From an uncultured Gemmatimonadota bacterium (GTDB taxonomy: Bacteria > Gemmatimonadota > Gemmatimonadetes > Gemmatimonadales > GWC2-71-9), in assembly GCA_946479805.1 (NCBI GenBank), contig CAMLHP010000042.1:1-14783 (forward strand): 14,783 bases of DNA, given 5' to 3'. Both the position numbers and the translations under genes were made by a program. Each line of letters starts with the position of its first letter. Positions within the stretch are counted from its first letter, which is position 1. This document shows positions 1 to 6,761 of the stretch, piece by piece. Below the pieces are notes generated by a model. It was given only the letters and a program-made list of their open reading frames with translations, ran no database searches and was not told the DNA's origin.

Positions 1-1170
1 CCCCTGGCCCCAGAGCGCGTGCATCACCTTGTATGCCTGCCCCGGGTACTGCTTGTCGATGGACACGAACACCAGGTTGTGGAAGATTCCCGGCGCCGGC
101 ATGTGGTAGTCCACGATCTCCGGCACGGTCAGCCGAAGGAGAGGCAGGAAGATCCGCTCGGTGGCGTGGCCCAGGTAATAGTCCTCCATCGGAGGCTTCC
201 CGACCAGCGTGGCCGGATACACCGGATCCTTGCGCATGGTCACCGCGGTCACGTGCACCTTGGGGTAGAGATCGGCCAGCGAGTAGAAGCCGGTGTGGTC
301 CCCGAATGGGCCCTCCATCACCAGGTCTTCCGCCGGGTCGATGTACCCCTCGATCACGATATCCGCCTCGGCCGGCACGTCGAGGTCCGAGGTGACGGCC
401 TTCGCCAGCTCTACCGGACTCTTCCTGAGGAATCCCGCGAAAATGAATTCGTCGATGGTGGGCGGCAGCGGAGCCGAGCCGGAGTAGATGCTGGCCGGGT
501 CCCCGCCCAGCGCGATCACCACCGGCATCTTCTCGCCCCGCTCCGCCATCTCCCGCCAGTGCGCCGCGCCTACCTTGTGCCGCTGCCAGTGCATCGCCAG
601 CGTGTCCCGGCCCAGCACCTGCACCCGGTACATCCCCACATTTCGGATGCCCCTCACCGGGTCGCGGGTGATCACCATCGGCAGCGTGATGTAGCGCCCG
701 CCGTCCTGGGGCCACGTGGTGAGAAACGGGATCGCATCGAGGTTGATGTCGCCGCCCCTGAGCACCACTTCCTGGCAGGCCGGCCTGCCCCCTCTCACCT
801 TGGGCGGAAACTTGGCCATCTCCGCCAGCCGCGGCAGCATCGCAAGCTTGCCCATGATGCCTTCCGGCACCTTGAGCTCCAGCATCTCGCTGATCCTCTC
901 GCCCACTTCATCCAGCTGGTCGACCCCCAGCGCCAGGCACATCCGGCGCATCGAGCCGAACAGGTTGATTGCCACCGGGTGCGCGCTGCGCGAGCCGTCC
1001 TCCAGCAGCACGTGCTCGAACAGCAGCGCAGGCCCGCCCCCCGGCATCTTCATGCACCGGTCCGATATCTCGGCCACTTCCAGCCGAGCCCGCACCGGCT
1101 CACTGATGCGCACCAGCTCTCCAGCCGCATCAATCGCCGCGATGAATTCGCCGAGATTATCCAGAGCCAT
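1..1170 (-). CDS. ubiD: UbiD-family prenylated-FMN decarboxylase, 3' end cut by window edge
   Basis: Reading from the ATG at 1170 leftwards gives 390 residues without a stop; the end lies outside the window. The family removes a carboxylate from aromatic acids with prenylated FMN, typically in quinone synthesis. Visible hallmarks are N177 and R182 in the stretch RNVGMYR, and E281 and E286 in EDLVMEGPFGD. Their spacings match the cofactor-binding Asn/Arg and catalytic Glu pair of Fdc1/UbiD enzymes. The stretch PPMEDYYLGHATERIFLPLL near residues 327-345 is also classic UbiD. The gene follows menG on the same strand, 70 bases downstream, so a menaquinone role (4-hydroxybenzoate-type or the futalosine-route naphthoate decarboxylase) is inferred; the true substrate cannot be read from sequence. 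No strong ribosome site precedes the chosen ATG, which was picked because the UbiD-like N-terminus begins there. Confidence 0.93.
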   Translation of the reverse strand, partial: MALDNLGEFIAAIDAAGELVRISEPVRARLEVAEISDRCMKMPGGGPALLFEHVLLEDGSRSAHPVAINLFGSMRRMCLALGVDQLDEVGERISEMLELKVPEGIMGKLAMLPRLAEMAKFPPKVRGGRPACQEVVLRGGDINLDAIPFLTTWPQDGGRYITLPMVITRDPVRGIRNVGMYRVQVLGRDTLAMHWQRHKVGAAHWREMAERGEKMPVVIALGGDPASIYSGSAPLPPTIDEFIFAGFLRKSPVELAKAVTSDLDVPAEADIVIEGYIDPAEDLVMEGPFGDHTGFYSLADLYPKVHVTAVTMRKDPVYPATLVGKPPMEDYYLGHATERIFLPLLRLTVPEIVDYHMPAPGIFHNLVFVSIDKQYPGQAYKVMHALWGQG

Positions 1171-1201
1171 GCAGGAACCAATGGTTGCGAGTCGTCACCC
1201 T

Positions 1202-1246
1202 CTTCTACCCCTTCTACCCCTTCTACCCCTTCTACCTCTTCTACTT
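1202..1246. repeat. 9-base tandem repeat, five copies, overlapping the menG stop
   Basis: Five consecutive nine-base units (consensus CTTCTACCC; the last two diverge at their ends) fill the gap between menG and ubiD. The TAG stop of menG at 1241-1243 lies in the fifth unit. On the transcribed minus strand the units read GGGTAGAAG. Unlike the other intergenic repeats here, I see no inverted partner arm. Confidence 0.9.
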
Positions 1247-1969
1247 TGCCGTCCCCCAGTGGCATGCCGTCACCCCACCCAGAAACCGCTGGAACCCCAC
1301 CTCGCCGAAACCCGCCGCTTCCATCCGGCGCGCCAGTTCGGGTGGCTCGGGAAATTCGCGGGCCGACTCTGGTAGCCAGTTATAGGCTGTCCTATGTTTC
1401 GACACCAGCTGGCCAATGCGCGGCAGTACATGTTCGAAGTATCCGAGATAGAGTCCGCGCAATGGCTGGTGGGGCGGCGTGCTCATCTCGAGCACCACGA
1501 ACCGGGCGCCGGGACGAAGCACCCGCCGAGCCTCGCGAAGGCCCGCCTCGAGGTCGGCCAGGTTCCGGACTCCCCACCCCACAACCGCGCCGTCGAAGGA
1601 CGCGTCGGGAAACGGCAGCGCCAGAGCGTCCGACGTCACCGGTGCCACCCGGTCGGTCTTCTGGCGGCCCAGCTCCAGCATGGGCTGGACGAAGTCGGCG
1701 CCCACAATCGTCCCCCGGAATCCGGGCTGCCGGGCCAGTGCCGCCGAGAAGTCGAGGGTGCCGGCGCAGAGGTCGAGGTACCTTCCTGTCGGCACCCGCT
1801 CCCAGTCGAGCCGCCGAAGGGCCTGCCGCCGCCAGTAGAGGTCGAGCCGCAGGCTGATGATACGATTGAGCCGGTCGTACGTTGGGGCGATGGCAGTGAA
1901 CATCGCTCGCACGTAAGCCCGCTTTTCAGGACCGCCCGAGACGGGTAACTCACTGTGCGAGGCGAACAT
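1241..1969 (-). CDS. menG: Demethylmenaquinone/ubiquinone C-methyltransferase (MenG/UbiE)
   Basis: A 242-residue class I SAM-dependent methyltransferase that adds the last C-methyl group to demethylmenaquinone. The UbiE signature FTAIAPTYDRLNRIISL lies at residues 24-40, followed by the SAM-binding glycine loop LDLCAGTLDF (about 65-74). An acidic GADF follows strand 2 (about 90-93), and GWGVRNLADL precedes RRVLRPGARFVVLEMS (about 149-163). Length is about normal for the family. The loop reads CAGTLD rather than the commoner GGTGD, a mild deviation. It is the first gene of a minus-strand pair with ubiD and is divergent from the sigma factor, with only 57 bases between the two starts. No clear ribosome site precedes the ATG. 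MenG rather than UbiE is preferred by the menaquinone inference, not by a diagnostic residue. Confidence 0.93.
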   Translation of the reverse strand: MFASHSELPVSGGPEKRAYVRAMFTAIAPTYDRLNRIISLRLDLYWRRQALRRLDWERVPTGRYLDLCAGTLDFSAALARQPGFRGTIVGADFVQPMLELGRQKTDRVAPVTSDALALPFPDASFDGAVVGWGVRNLADLEAGLREARRVLRPGARFVVLEMSTPPHQPLRGLYLGYFEHVLPRIGQLVSKHRTAYNWLPESAREFPEPPELARRMEAAGFGEVGFQRFLGGVTACHWGTAK

Positions 1970-2026
1970 AGGCGCTGAATGTAGTCCCGCCGTAGCGATC
2001 GCCGCAACTCGGACGCCCTCGGCCTG
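1970..2026. other. Short divergent intergenic region between menG and the ECF sigma gene
   Basis: This 57-base gap must hold the upstream signals for both divergent genes unless promoters lie inside the coding regions. I see no convincing -35/-10 pair, no Shine-Dalgarno sequence for either gene, and no repeat of the kinds found at the other junctions. Short leaders or leaderless transcripts are possible. Confidence 0.4.
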
Positions 2027-2629
2027 ATGGCGCGGCGAGAGGGAATCCAGGGCCTCACCGACCAGGAGGTCGTCGCCTTGGCGCGGTCTGGCGCCGAGAC
2101 TGCGTACCGCGAGCTGGTCCGCCGGTACGAGAGGCCCATCTTCTCGCTGGTCTACCGCATGGTGCGCGATCGCGAGCTGGCCGAGGACCTCTCCCAGGAA
2201 ACCTTCATCAAGGCCTTGAACGCGCTCGATTCCTACCGGCCCGAGTACAAGTTCTCCTCCTGGATCTTCAAGATTGCGAACAACGCGGCCATCGATCAGC
2301 TGCGGCGTCGTGAACTCGATACCCTCTCGCTCGAGGGCTCACCCCACGCCGTTACCCCCGAGGCGGTCGAGGCAACGGCTCTCCAGATAGGCTCGAGGGG
2401 CGAGTCCGCCCTCGACGCGGTCGCGTCGATCGAGCTGGGCGGTGAAATCGAGAAGGCCATCGCCCAGCTTCGGCCCGAGTATCGCTCGTGCATCCTGCTG
2501 CGCCACGTGGAGGGTTACGCCTACGAGGAAATCTCCGAGATCCTCGACCTCCCCCTCGGTACAGTGAAGACCTATATCCACCGCGCCCGTCACGAATTGC
2601 GCCGTGCGCTGGAGCACCTTCGCCAGTGA
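2027..2629 (+). CDS. ECF-type RNA polymerase sigma factor (RpoE-like)
   Basis: A 200-residue sigma-70-family protein with only the two domains typical of ECF factors. Sigma region 2 spans about 27-95 (RYERPIFSLVYRMV, AEDLSQETFIKAL, FSSWIFKIANNAAIDQLRRR). Region 4 spans about 139-197 (LRPEYRSCILLRHVEGYAYEEISEILDLPLGTVKTYIHRARHELRR, with the helix-turn-helix near 163-187). A somewhat long acidic, Ala-rich linker joins them (about 98-138). It directs RNA polymerase to a stress regulon. The next gene, 37 bases downstream, encodes a zinc-type membrane anti-sigma factor, its expected partner. The frame upstream of the ATG stays open to 1985 but holds no ATG or GTG, so 2027 is the only usual start. 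I assign no ECF group. Confidence 0.95.
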   Translation: MARREGIQGLTDQEVVALARSGAETAYRELVRRYERPIFSLVYRMVRDRELAEDLSQETFIKALNALDSYRPEYKFSSWIFKIANNAAIDQLRRRELDTLSLEGSPHAVTPEAVEATALQIGSRGESALDAVASIELGGEIEKAIAQLRPEYRSCILLRHVEGYAYEEISEILDLPLGTVKTYIHRARHELRRALEHLRQ

Positions 2630-2652
2630 AACCCTCTCCCGTTCCGGCCCGT

Positions 2653-2658
2653 AGGAGG
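2653..2658 (+). promoter_or_regulatory. Strong Shine-Dalgarno site of the anti-sigma gene
   Basis: AGGAGG lies eight bases before the ATG at 2667. It fixes that start and gives the anti-sigma gene its own strong translation signal, in contrast to the sigma gene, which lacks one. Confidence 0.85.
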
Positions 2659-2666
2659 CGTCAATC

Positions 2667-3281
2667 ATGACCAGCCCGTCAGGTGCCCATCTTGCGTTCG
2701 ACGACTTCGACGTCCTGCTGTCGGAAGACGCCGAGTCGCCGCTGCATGCGCCTGCAGAGGCGCACCTTGCCGGGTGCCCTCAGTGCCGCCGTGAGCTCGC
2801 GGCCCAGTCGACCCTCATTGCCCGCCTCGAATCGCTGCCATTCTTCTCGCCCTCTCTGGGCTTCGCGGATCAGGCTCTGCGGCACGTGGCCATCCCCGAC
2901 CCCTTCGCACTTCGGTCGCTGGCCACGTCGCGCAAGCGCCTGCTTGCAACCCGTCGGTCGCTGGTGGCCGCCAGCGTGCTGCTCGTCATGGTGCTGGGCA
3001 CCATGGCGGCCAGCGTCGCATGGAGCCTCGCCAACCCCGAGGCAGTTTCGTCGATTGGCGGGTGGCTCGGTGGCGCCGCTTCGCAATGGACCTGGGTGGC
3101 GGTGCGTGGCGCCTTCGCCAACATCGTGGAGCAACCCTGGCTCGGCACGGCGCAGGCGTGGTTCGCCTCCCCGCTCCGGCTCGCGCTTCTATCTCTTGGC
3201 ATCACCCTCATGTACGTCGGCGGGCTCTTTGCCCTGCGCCGGCTGATGGCCCTCCCCCGCGCGGGAGCGGCCCATGCGTAA
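2667..3281 (+). CDS. Membrane anti-sigma factor with N-terminal HxxxCxxC zinc motif
   Basis: A 204-residue protein that should hold the adjacent ECF sigma factor inactive at the inner membrane. H33, C37 and C40 form the HxxxCxxC zinc-binding motif of ZAS/zf-HC2 anti-sigma domains (EAHLAGCPQCRREL). A first membrane helix spans about 98-120 and a second about 172-192, leaving a roughly 50-residue loop, probably periplasmic, rich in Trp, Gly and Ala. Two helices differ from the more usual single-helix layout, so the C-terminus should return to the cytoplasm. It follows the sigma gene by 37 bases and overlaps the next start by 8 bases (3274-3281), implying co-translation. The role is well supported by motif and context; the signal sensed is unknown. 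Confidence 0.88.
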   Translation: MTSPSGAHLAFDDFDVLLSEDAESPLHAPAEAHLAGCPQCRRELAAQSTLIARLESLPFFSPSLGFADQALRHVAIPDPFALRSLATSRKRLLATRRSLVAASVLLVMVLGTMAASVAWSLANPEAVSSIGGWLGGAASQWTWVAVRGAFANIVEQPWLGTAQAWFASPLRLALLSLGITLMYVGGLFALRRLMALPRAGAAHA

Positions 3282-4587
3282 GCGCCTTGCGGTACCGATA
3301 CTGACACTGATTCTGGTTGCCGCCGCTTCGGCATCCGCATCAGCTTCTGAACCATCAGCGTCTTCAGCTTTTGCATCAGCATCGTCTGTGGAACCATCAG
3401 TTTCATCAGCATTTGAATCAGCGTCATCCGTGGTTCGGCAGCTGTTCCAGCAGATCCGCGGCGACGACCAGGACAGCACCCCTCCTGCGGTCCGGCCCCG
3501 TGCCATTCCAGTGGCCGGACCCGAAGGCCCGGTCATCGACCTCTCATCGCTCCAGCGTCCCGCCGAGCTGGAACACCAGCTGATCCAGTTGAGCCAGGTT
3601 GCCGACTCTGCCCTCCGGGTGCGAGTGCCAGGTGGGCAGGCACGCGCCGGAGCGTTCAGCATCGGTTCGGACCAGGTCCAGAGCGGTCACCTTCTGGTCT
3701 ACCGTGGCAACGCCGAGGTGTTCGGCCGCCTGCAGGGCAACCTTGTGACGTTTGCGGGCGATGTGGTGCTGCACCCCGGAGCAGTGGTTGCCGGCGACGT
3801 GCTCGCGGTTCACGGCACCATCTACAACCGCGGTGGCGAAGTGCAGGGCGAGACCCTCACTCTCCGTCCCGCGCCGAGTGTCGCCGCTGCCGGCCCCCCG
3901 CCCTCGGCATGGGCGCTGACTCTTCGCCGGCTGTCGGGGGTCATCGGAGTATTCCTCACCCTCGCCGCCATCGGCTGGGGCCTCGCCGCGTTCGGCCAGC
4001 ACCACCTTCAGGTCGTCTCGGACACCGTCTCCCACAACTTCGGCCGTGCGTTTCTCACCGGGCTGGTGGGACAGATTCTGGTCCTGCCCACCTTCGGCAT
4101 GCTGGTGGTAGGGCTGGTGCTGAGCGTAGTTGGCATCCTGCTGTTGCCGTTCGCGGTGGTGGTCTTTGCGCTGCTGGTGATAGTGGGGGTGCTCGGTGGC
4201 TTCCTTGCCGTCACCCACGCCATGGGTGAGACCTACACCCGGCGACGGATGGCCGCAGGGCTCGCGCTGGGCGCCCCGGGACACATGCAGTTCCTGGCTG
4301 TCGGGCTCGCCGGAGTGGTCGTGCTCTGGCTCGCATGGGCTCTGTTCGGGTGGGTGCCGGTGGCTGGCACCCTGATTCGCGCCGCCGCCCTTCTCGTGAC
4401 GTGGGTGCTGGCGACTGCCGGCTTTGGCGCGGCCCTGCTGAGCCGTGCGGGCGTGAAGGAAGGATTTGCCGGACGCATCATTCCGCCCGAAGCGCTCACC
4501 GACGAGTACCTCTGGGCCACGCCCCGCTATGGCGTGCCTTCGGTGCAACGCCCGGGCGCGTCAACGCAACCGCCCCCCGGGCGATGA
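3274..4587 (+). CDS. Bactofilin-like (polymer-forming) domain protein with C-terminal membrane helices
   Basis: A 437-residue protein of unknown function. It starts with a signal-peptide-like stretch (MRKRLAVPILTLILVAAA), followed by a Ser/Ala/Glu low-complexity tract (about 18-53) encoded by an unusual repeat. A helical linker follows (about 93-112). Residues 138-195 alternate Gly and hydrophobics (GHLLVYRGNAEVFGRLQGNL, GDVVLHPGAVVAGDVLAVHG), which looks like the beta-helix rungs of bactofilin/polymer-forming proteins. About five hydrophobic helices lie between 218 and 390. If the leader is cleaved, the beta domain lies outside the membrane. It overlaps the anti-sigma gene by 8 bases and the next gene by 4 (ATGA), so it belongs to the sigma operon and may be part of the sensing or response apparatus. 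The domain call rests on pattern only. Confidence 0.75.
   Translation: MRKRLAVPILTLILVAAASASASASEPSASSAFASASSVEPSVSSAFESASSVVRQLFQQIRGDDQDSTPPAVRPRAIPVAGPEGPVIDLSSLQRPAELEHQLIQLSQVADSALRVRVPGGQARAGAFSIGSDQVQSGHLLVYRGNAEVFGRLQGNLVTFAGDVVLHPGAVVAGDVLAVHGTIYNRGGEVQGETLTLRPAPSVAAAGPPPSAWALTLRRLSGVIGVFLTLAAIGWGLAAFGQHHLQVVSDTVSHNFGRAFLTGLVGQILVLPTFGMLVVGLVLSVVGILLLPFAVVVFALLVIVGVLGGFLAVTHAMGETYTRRRMAAGLALGAPGHMQFLAVGLAGVVVLWLAWALFGWVPVAGTLIRAAALLVTWVLATAGFGAALLSRAGVKEGFAGRIIPPEALTDEYLWATPRYGVPSVQRPGASTQPPPGR
3327..3430 (+). repeat. In-frame CATCAGC-type low-complexity repeat inside a CDS
   Basis: About 100 bases built from variants of CATCAGCA, GAACCATCAG and GCGTCTTCAG, less GC-rich than the flanks. 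They encode an Ala/Ser/Glu tract just after the signal peptide of the bactofilin-like protein. The units keep the reading frame open. Units run in one orientation only. Confidence 0.8.
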
Positions 4588-5444
4588 TCTCCCGCGCCCT
4601 GGCGCTCCTGGCCGCGACCGTGGGACTGGTCGCGGCCCTCGATACCCCGCCGCTCTCGGCGCAGTCGATGCGCGACTTTTCGGCCGCGCGCCAGCGGCAC
4701 GGCGCCTCCCGCCTGGTGGTTCGGCTCGACTTCGGCGCCGGAACCGTTGACCTCCGCCCCGGCCCGGCCGACGACCTCTACCGCTACGATGTTCGCTACG
4801 ACGCAGACCGCTTCAGCCCACTGGTGGATTTCGACGCGTCGGCTTCGTCAGTGTCGCTTGGCCTGCGCAACACCGGCGGTGCCGGCCTCCGCGTCTCCAA
4901 TCGCCACCAGCTCCAGCAGGCAGCTTCAGTGCAGCTGTCGCCGGACGTGGCACTGGCCCTCGAGGCGTCGCTCGGCGCTGTCGAGGGCGACATCGAACTC
5001 GGCGGGCTCGGCCTCACCGACTTCCGCCTCAGCACCGGCGCCAGCCGCACCACCGTAAGTTTCTCCCGCCCGAACCGGATGCGCTGCACCAGCGCGCTCT
5101 TCCTCGCTCGCGCCACTGAGCTGAGCATCGAGCGGCTCGGCAACAGCCGCTGCGGCCGCGTCGTGCTCAAGGCCACCATGGGCGCCGTGAGCCTCGACCT
5201 CTCCGGCGCCTGGCAGGACGGCGACAGCCTCGATGTCACAGTCACGGTGGGCGAACTCACCATCCACGTGCCACGCTCCGTCGGCCTCCGCGTCAGAGCC
5301 GACAAGTTCCTCGCGTCAATGCCGGACGAAGGCTGGACCCGTTCAGGGAACGAGATCCTCTCGCCCGGATACCCGGCTGCCACCCGCAAGTTGAATCTCA
5401 GCCTCGACGCCAACGTGGGTAGCGTAAGGTTCGACTGGAGGTAG
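4584..5444 (+). CDS. Exported LiaF/toast-rack-like (DUF2154/DUF4097-type) protein
   Basis: A 286-residue protein with a signal peptide (MISRALALLAATVGLVAAL, likely cleaved near LSAQ). The rest is repetitive beta structure with regularly spaced Gly-Ala-Val and Gly-Glu-Leu turns: LDFGAGTVDLRPG, LEASLGAVEGDIELGGLGL, LKATMGAVSLDLSG, TVTVGELTIHVPRSVGLRV, DANVGSVRFDWR. This pattern resembles the toast-rack N-terminal domain and the C-terminal domain of LiaF-type envelope-stress proteins, but it has no membrane helices after the signal. The ATG at 4584 overlaps the preceding stop as ATGA, which fixes the start; an in-frame ORF extends further upstream but lies inside the previous gene. It is the last gene of the sigma operon. 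Function is inferred from fold pattern and context only. Confidence 0.75.
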   Translation: MISRALALLAATVGLVAALDTPPLSAQSMRDFSAARQRHGASRLVVRLDFGAGTVDLRPGPADDLYRYDVRYDADRFSPLVDFDASASSVSLGLRNTGGAGLRVSNRHQLQQAASVQLSPDVALALEASLGAVEGDIELGGLGLTDFRLSTGASRTTVSFSRPNRMRCTSALFLARATELSIERLGNSRCGRVVLKATMGAVSLDLSGAWQDGDSLDVTVTVGELTIHVPRSVGLRVRADKFLASMPDEGWTRSGNEILSPGYPAATRKLNLSLDANVGSVRFDWR

Positions 5445-5507
5445 CTTCAAGCTGCGAGCCACGAGCCTCAAGACTGTAAGCTCGAAGCTCGAAGCTCGAA
5501 GCTCATA
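5443..5507. repeat. Inverted heptamer repeat (AAGCTCG family), diverged copy
   Basis: Starts inside the TAG stop of the preceding gene. The left arm (about 5443-5470) is a degraded series of AGCTTCA/AGCTGCG/AGCCACG units. The right arm (5478-5505) is three AAGCTCG heptamers plus a partial one. The arms are imperfect inverted copies and could form a hairpin. It belongs to the same family as the repeat at 11995-12065. No T-run follows, so it is not a classical intrinsic terminator. Confidence 0.82.
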
Positions 5508-5535
5508 GTCCACGCTTCTCCCGCCCGGAGGCATC

Positions 5536-6165
5536 GTGTCCCCACTCGAGACGCTCGGCTTCGCCCTGGGTACCTCGTTCGCTTCGGGACTCAATCTCTA
5601 CGCCACGGTTGCGGCCGCGGGAATCTTTCAGCGGCTGGGGATAGTCGACCTTCCGCCCGCGCTCGACGTGCTGTCGAACCCCGTAATCATTGGCATCGCT
5701 CTGGTGATGTTCGTAATCGAGTTCATCGCCGACAAGGTCCCGCTGGTGGACAGCGCATGGGATGCGATACACACCTTCATCCGGCCTCCCGCGGCGATGC
5801 TCCTGGCGTGGGCCTCGTTCGGGGAAGTGTCGGAAGTCTGGAAGCTGGGCGCGGCGCTCCTGGCCGGCAGCGTGGCTCTCACCTCGCACGGCGCCAAGGC
5901 CTCGGCCCGGGCTGCAGCCAACACCAGCCCCGAACCGGTGAGCAACTGGCTGTTGAGCTTCATGGAGGACGCGATAGCGATCTTCCTCGCGTGGCTTGCC
6001 GCCGAGCATCCGGTGCTCACGGCGGGGCTGGTGGTGGTGCTGGTCATCATCTCGGCGTTCATCATCTGGAAACTGCTGGGCTTCTTCAGGCGCTCCATCG
6101 ACCGCGTCAAGCGGGCATACCGGAAGGCCGTTGCCGAGGCCGCCACGGAGGCGCCCAGCGGCTAG
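5536..6165 (+). CDS. DUF4126 integral membrane protein
   Basis: A 209-residue membrane protein of a conserved family of unknown function. Family-like stretches are SGLNLYATV (17-25), EFIADKVPLVDSAWDAIHTF (62-81) followed by IRPPAAMLLA (82-91), and HGAKASARAAANTSPEPVSN (118-137). Four or five hydrophobic helices are visible (about 5-30, 47-66, 103-118, 139-156, 160-183), with a basic C-terminal tail (RRSIDRVKRAYRK). The start is GTG at 5536, supported by GGAGG at 5527-5531, four bases upstream. It stands alone between two repeat elements, so no functional partner is obvious. No enzymatic role is suggested. Confidence 0.85.
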   Translation: MSPLETLGFALGTSFASGLNLYATVAAAGIFQRLGIVDLPPALDVLSNPVIIGIALVMFVIEFIADKVPLVDSAWDAIHTFIRPPAAMLLAWASFGEVSEVWKLGAALLAGSVALTSHGAKASARAAANTSPEPVSNWLLSFMEDAIAIFLAWLAAEHPVLTAGLVVVLVIISAFIIWKLLGFFRRSIDRVKRAYRKAVAEAATEAPSG

Positions 6166-6170
6166 CCGTC

Positions 6171-6761
6171 ACTGCAACAGCAACTGCAACGGCAACCGCA
6201 GATTGCGCAGATTTCGCAGAGCGGCATCGGCGTCCAACTTGTCGCGCAGCTTACTGGCCATGCTGGGGTGATTTTGGTTTTGATGCCGGCGCGACGCTGA
6301 GTACCGTGTTCGGATGCGAGCCCCGCGAGGTGACAACCGAACCTATGCGCTTATCGGTGCAGCGATGGAAGTTCACCGTCAGCTAGGGCCCGGGTTCCTG
6401 GAGCGCATCTACGCCGAGGCCCTGAAAGTCGAGCTGAACCGCATGAGCATCCGCCATCAGTCAGAAGTGATCCTGCCGGTTCGCTACAAGGGACAGCTGC
6501 TGCCCGTAACGTACCGAGTCGACCTGATCTGCTTTGACAGCATATTGGTTGAGCTCAAAGCCGAGCGCTGCATCAGCACCGTGGATCACGCCCAAGTGAT
6601 CAATTACCTGAAGATAGGAGGCCTGCACACCGGACTGCTACTGAACTTCGGGCGGGCCAGCCTGGAGCACCGCCGCTTTATTAACACGCCCACAGCAAAC
6701 AAATCCGCGTAATCTGCGAAATCTGCGGTTGCAGTTGGAGTTGCGGTTGCTGTTGCAGCTG
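6171..6761. mobile_element. Candidate cassette: GxxExxY gene bounded by inverted repeat arms (copy 1)
   Basis: The left arm 6171-6220 consists of hexamers GCAACN (four) followed by nonamers CGCAGATTN (two and a partial third). The right arm 6702-6761 is its inverted counterpart: two to three AATCTGCGN nonamers, then about six NNGTTG hexamers. Between them lies one gene on the plus strand. The left arm begins 5 bases after the DUF4126 stop, and the right arm ends at the stop codon of the convergent SAM adenosyltransferase gene. The tetramer GCTA occurs just outside both ends (6161-6164 and 6761-6764), but both coincide with stop codons, so a target duplication is not proven. Mobility is inferred from the arms and from the two gene-less relatives at 7562 and 8971; no transposase is present. 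Confidence 0.65.
6314..6712 (+). CDS. GxxExxY protein (PD-(D/E)XK nuclease superfamily)
   Basis: A 132-residue protein matching the GxxExxY family. The naming motif is G27-F-L-E30-R-I-Y33 inside AMEVHRQLGPGFLERIY. A PD-(D/E)XK-like core follows: D70 in YRVD, then E80 and K82 in ILVELKAE. After these come H92-x-Q94 with N97-Y98-L99 (DHAQVINYLK) and the usual LLLNFG ending (108-113). Length is normal. The family has a nuclease fold but no established biological role that I can state. The gene sits alone inside inverted repeat arms, and its TAA stop at 6710-6712 and last codons lie within the right arm. It appears less GC-rich than its neighbours. No strong ribosome site precedes the ATG, and the upstream 93 bases hold no other start in frame. 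Family call is strong; function is unknown. Confidence 0.9.
   Translation: MRAPRGDNRTYALIGAAMEVHRQLGPGFLERIYAEALKVELNRMSIRHQSEVILPVRYKGQLLPVTYRVDLICFDSILVELKAERCISTVDHAQVINYLKIGGLHTGLLLNFGRASLEHRRFINTPTANKSA

Noticed and set aside
19..1857. Very long plus-strand open frame (612 codons)
   Set aside because: It lies antisense to ubiD and menG, both clear family members; the product is rich in Arg, His and Pro with no domain, typical of an antisense shadow in high-GC DNA.
3544..4548. Long minus-strand open frame opposite the bactofilin-like gene
   Set aside because: The product is His/Gln/Gly-rich without hydrophobic core or motifs, while the plus-strand frame has a signal peptide, membrane helices and gene overlaps on both sides.
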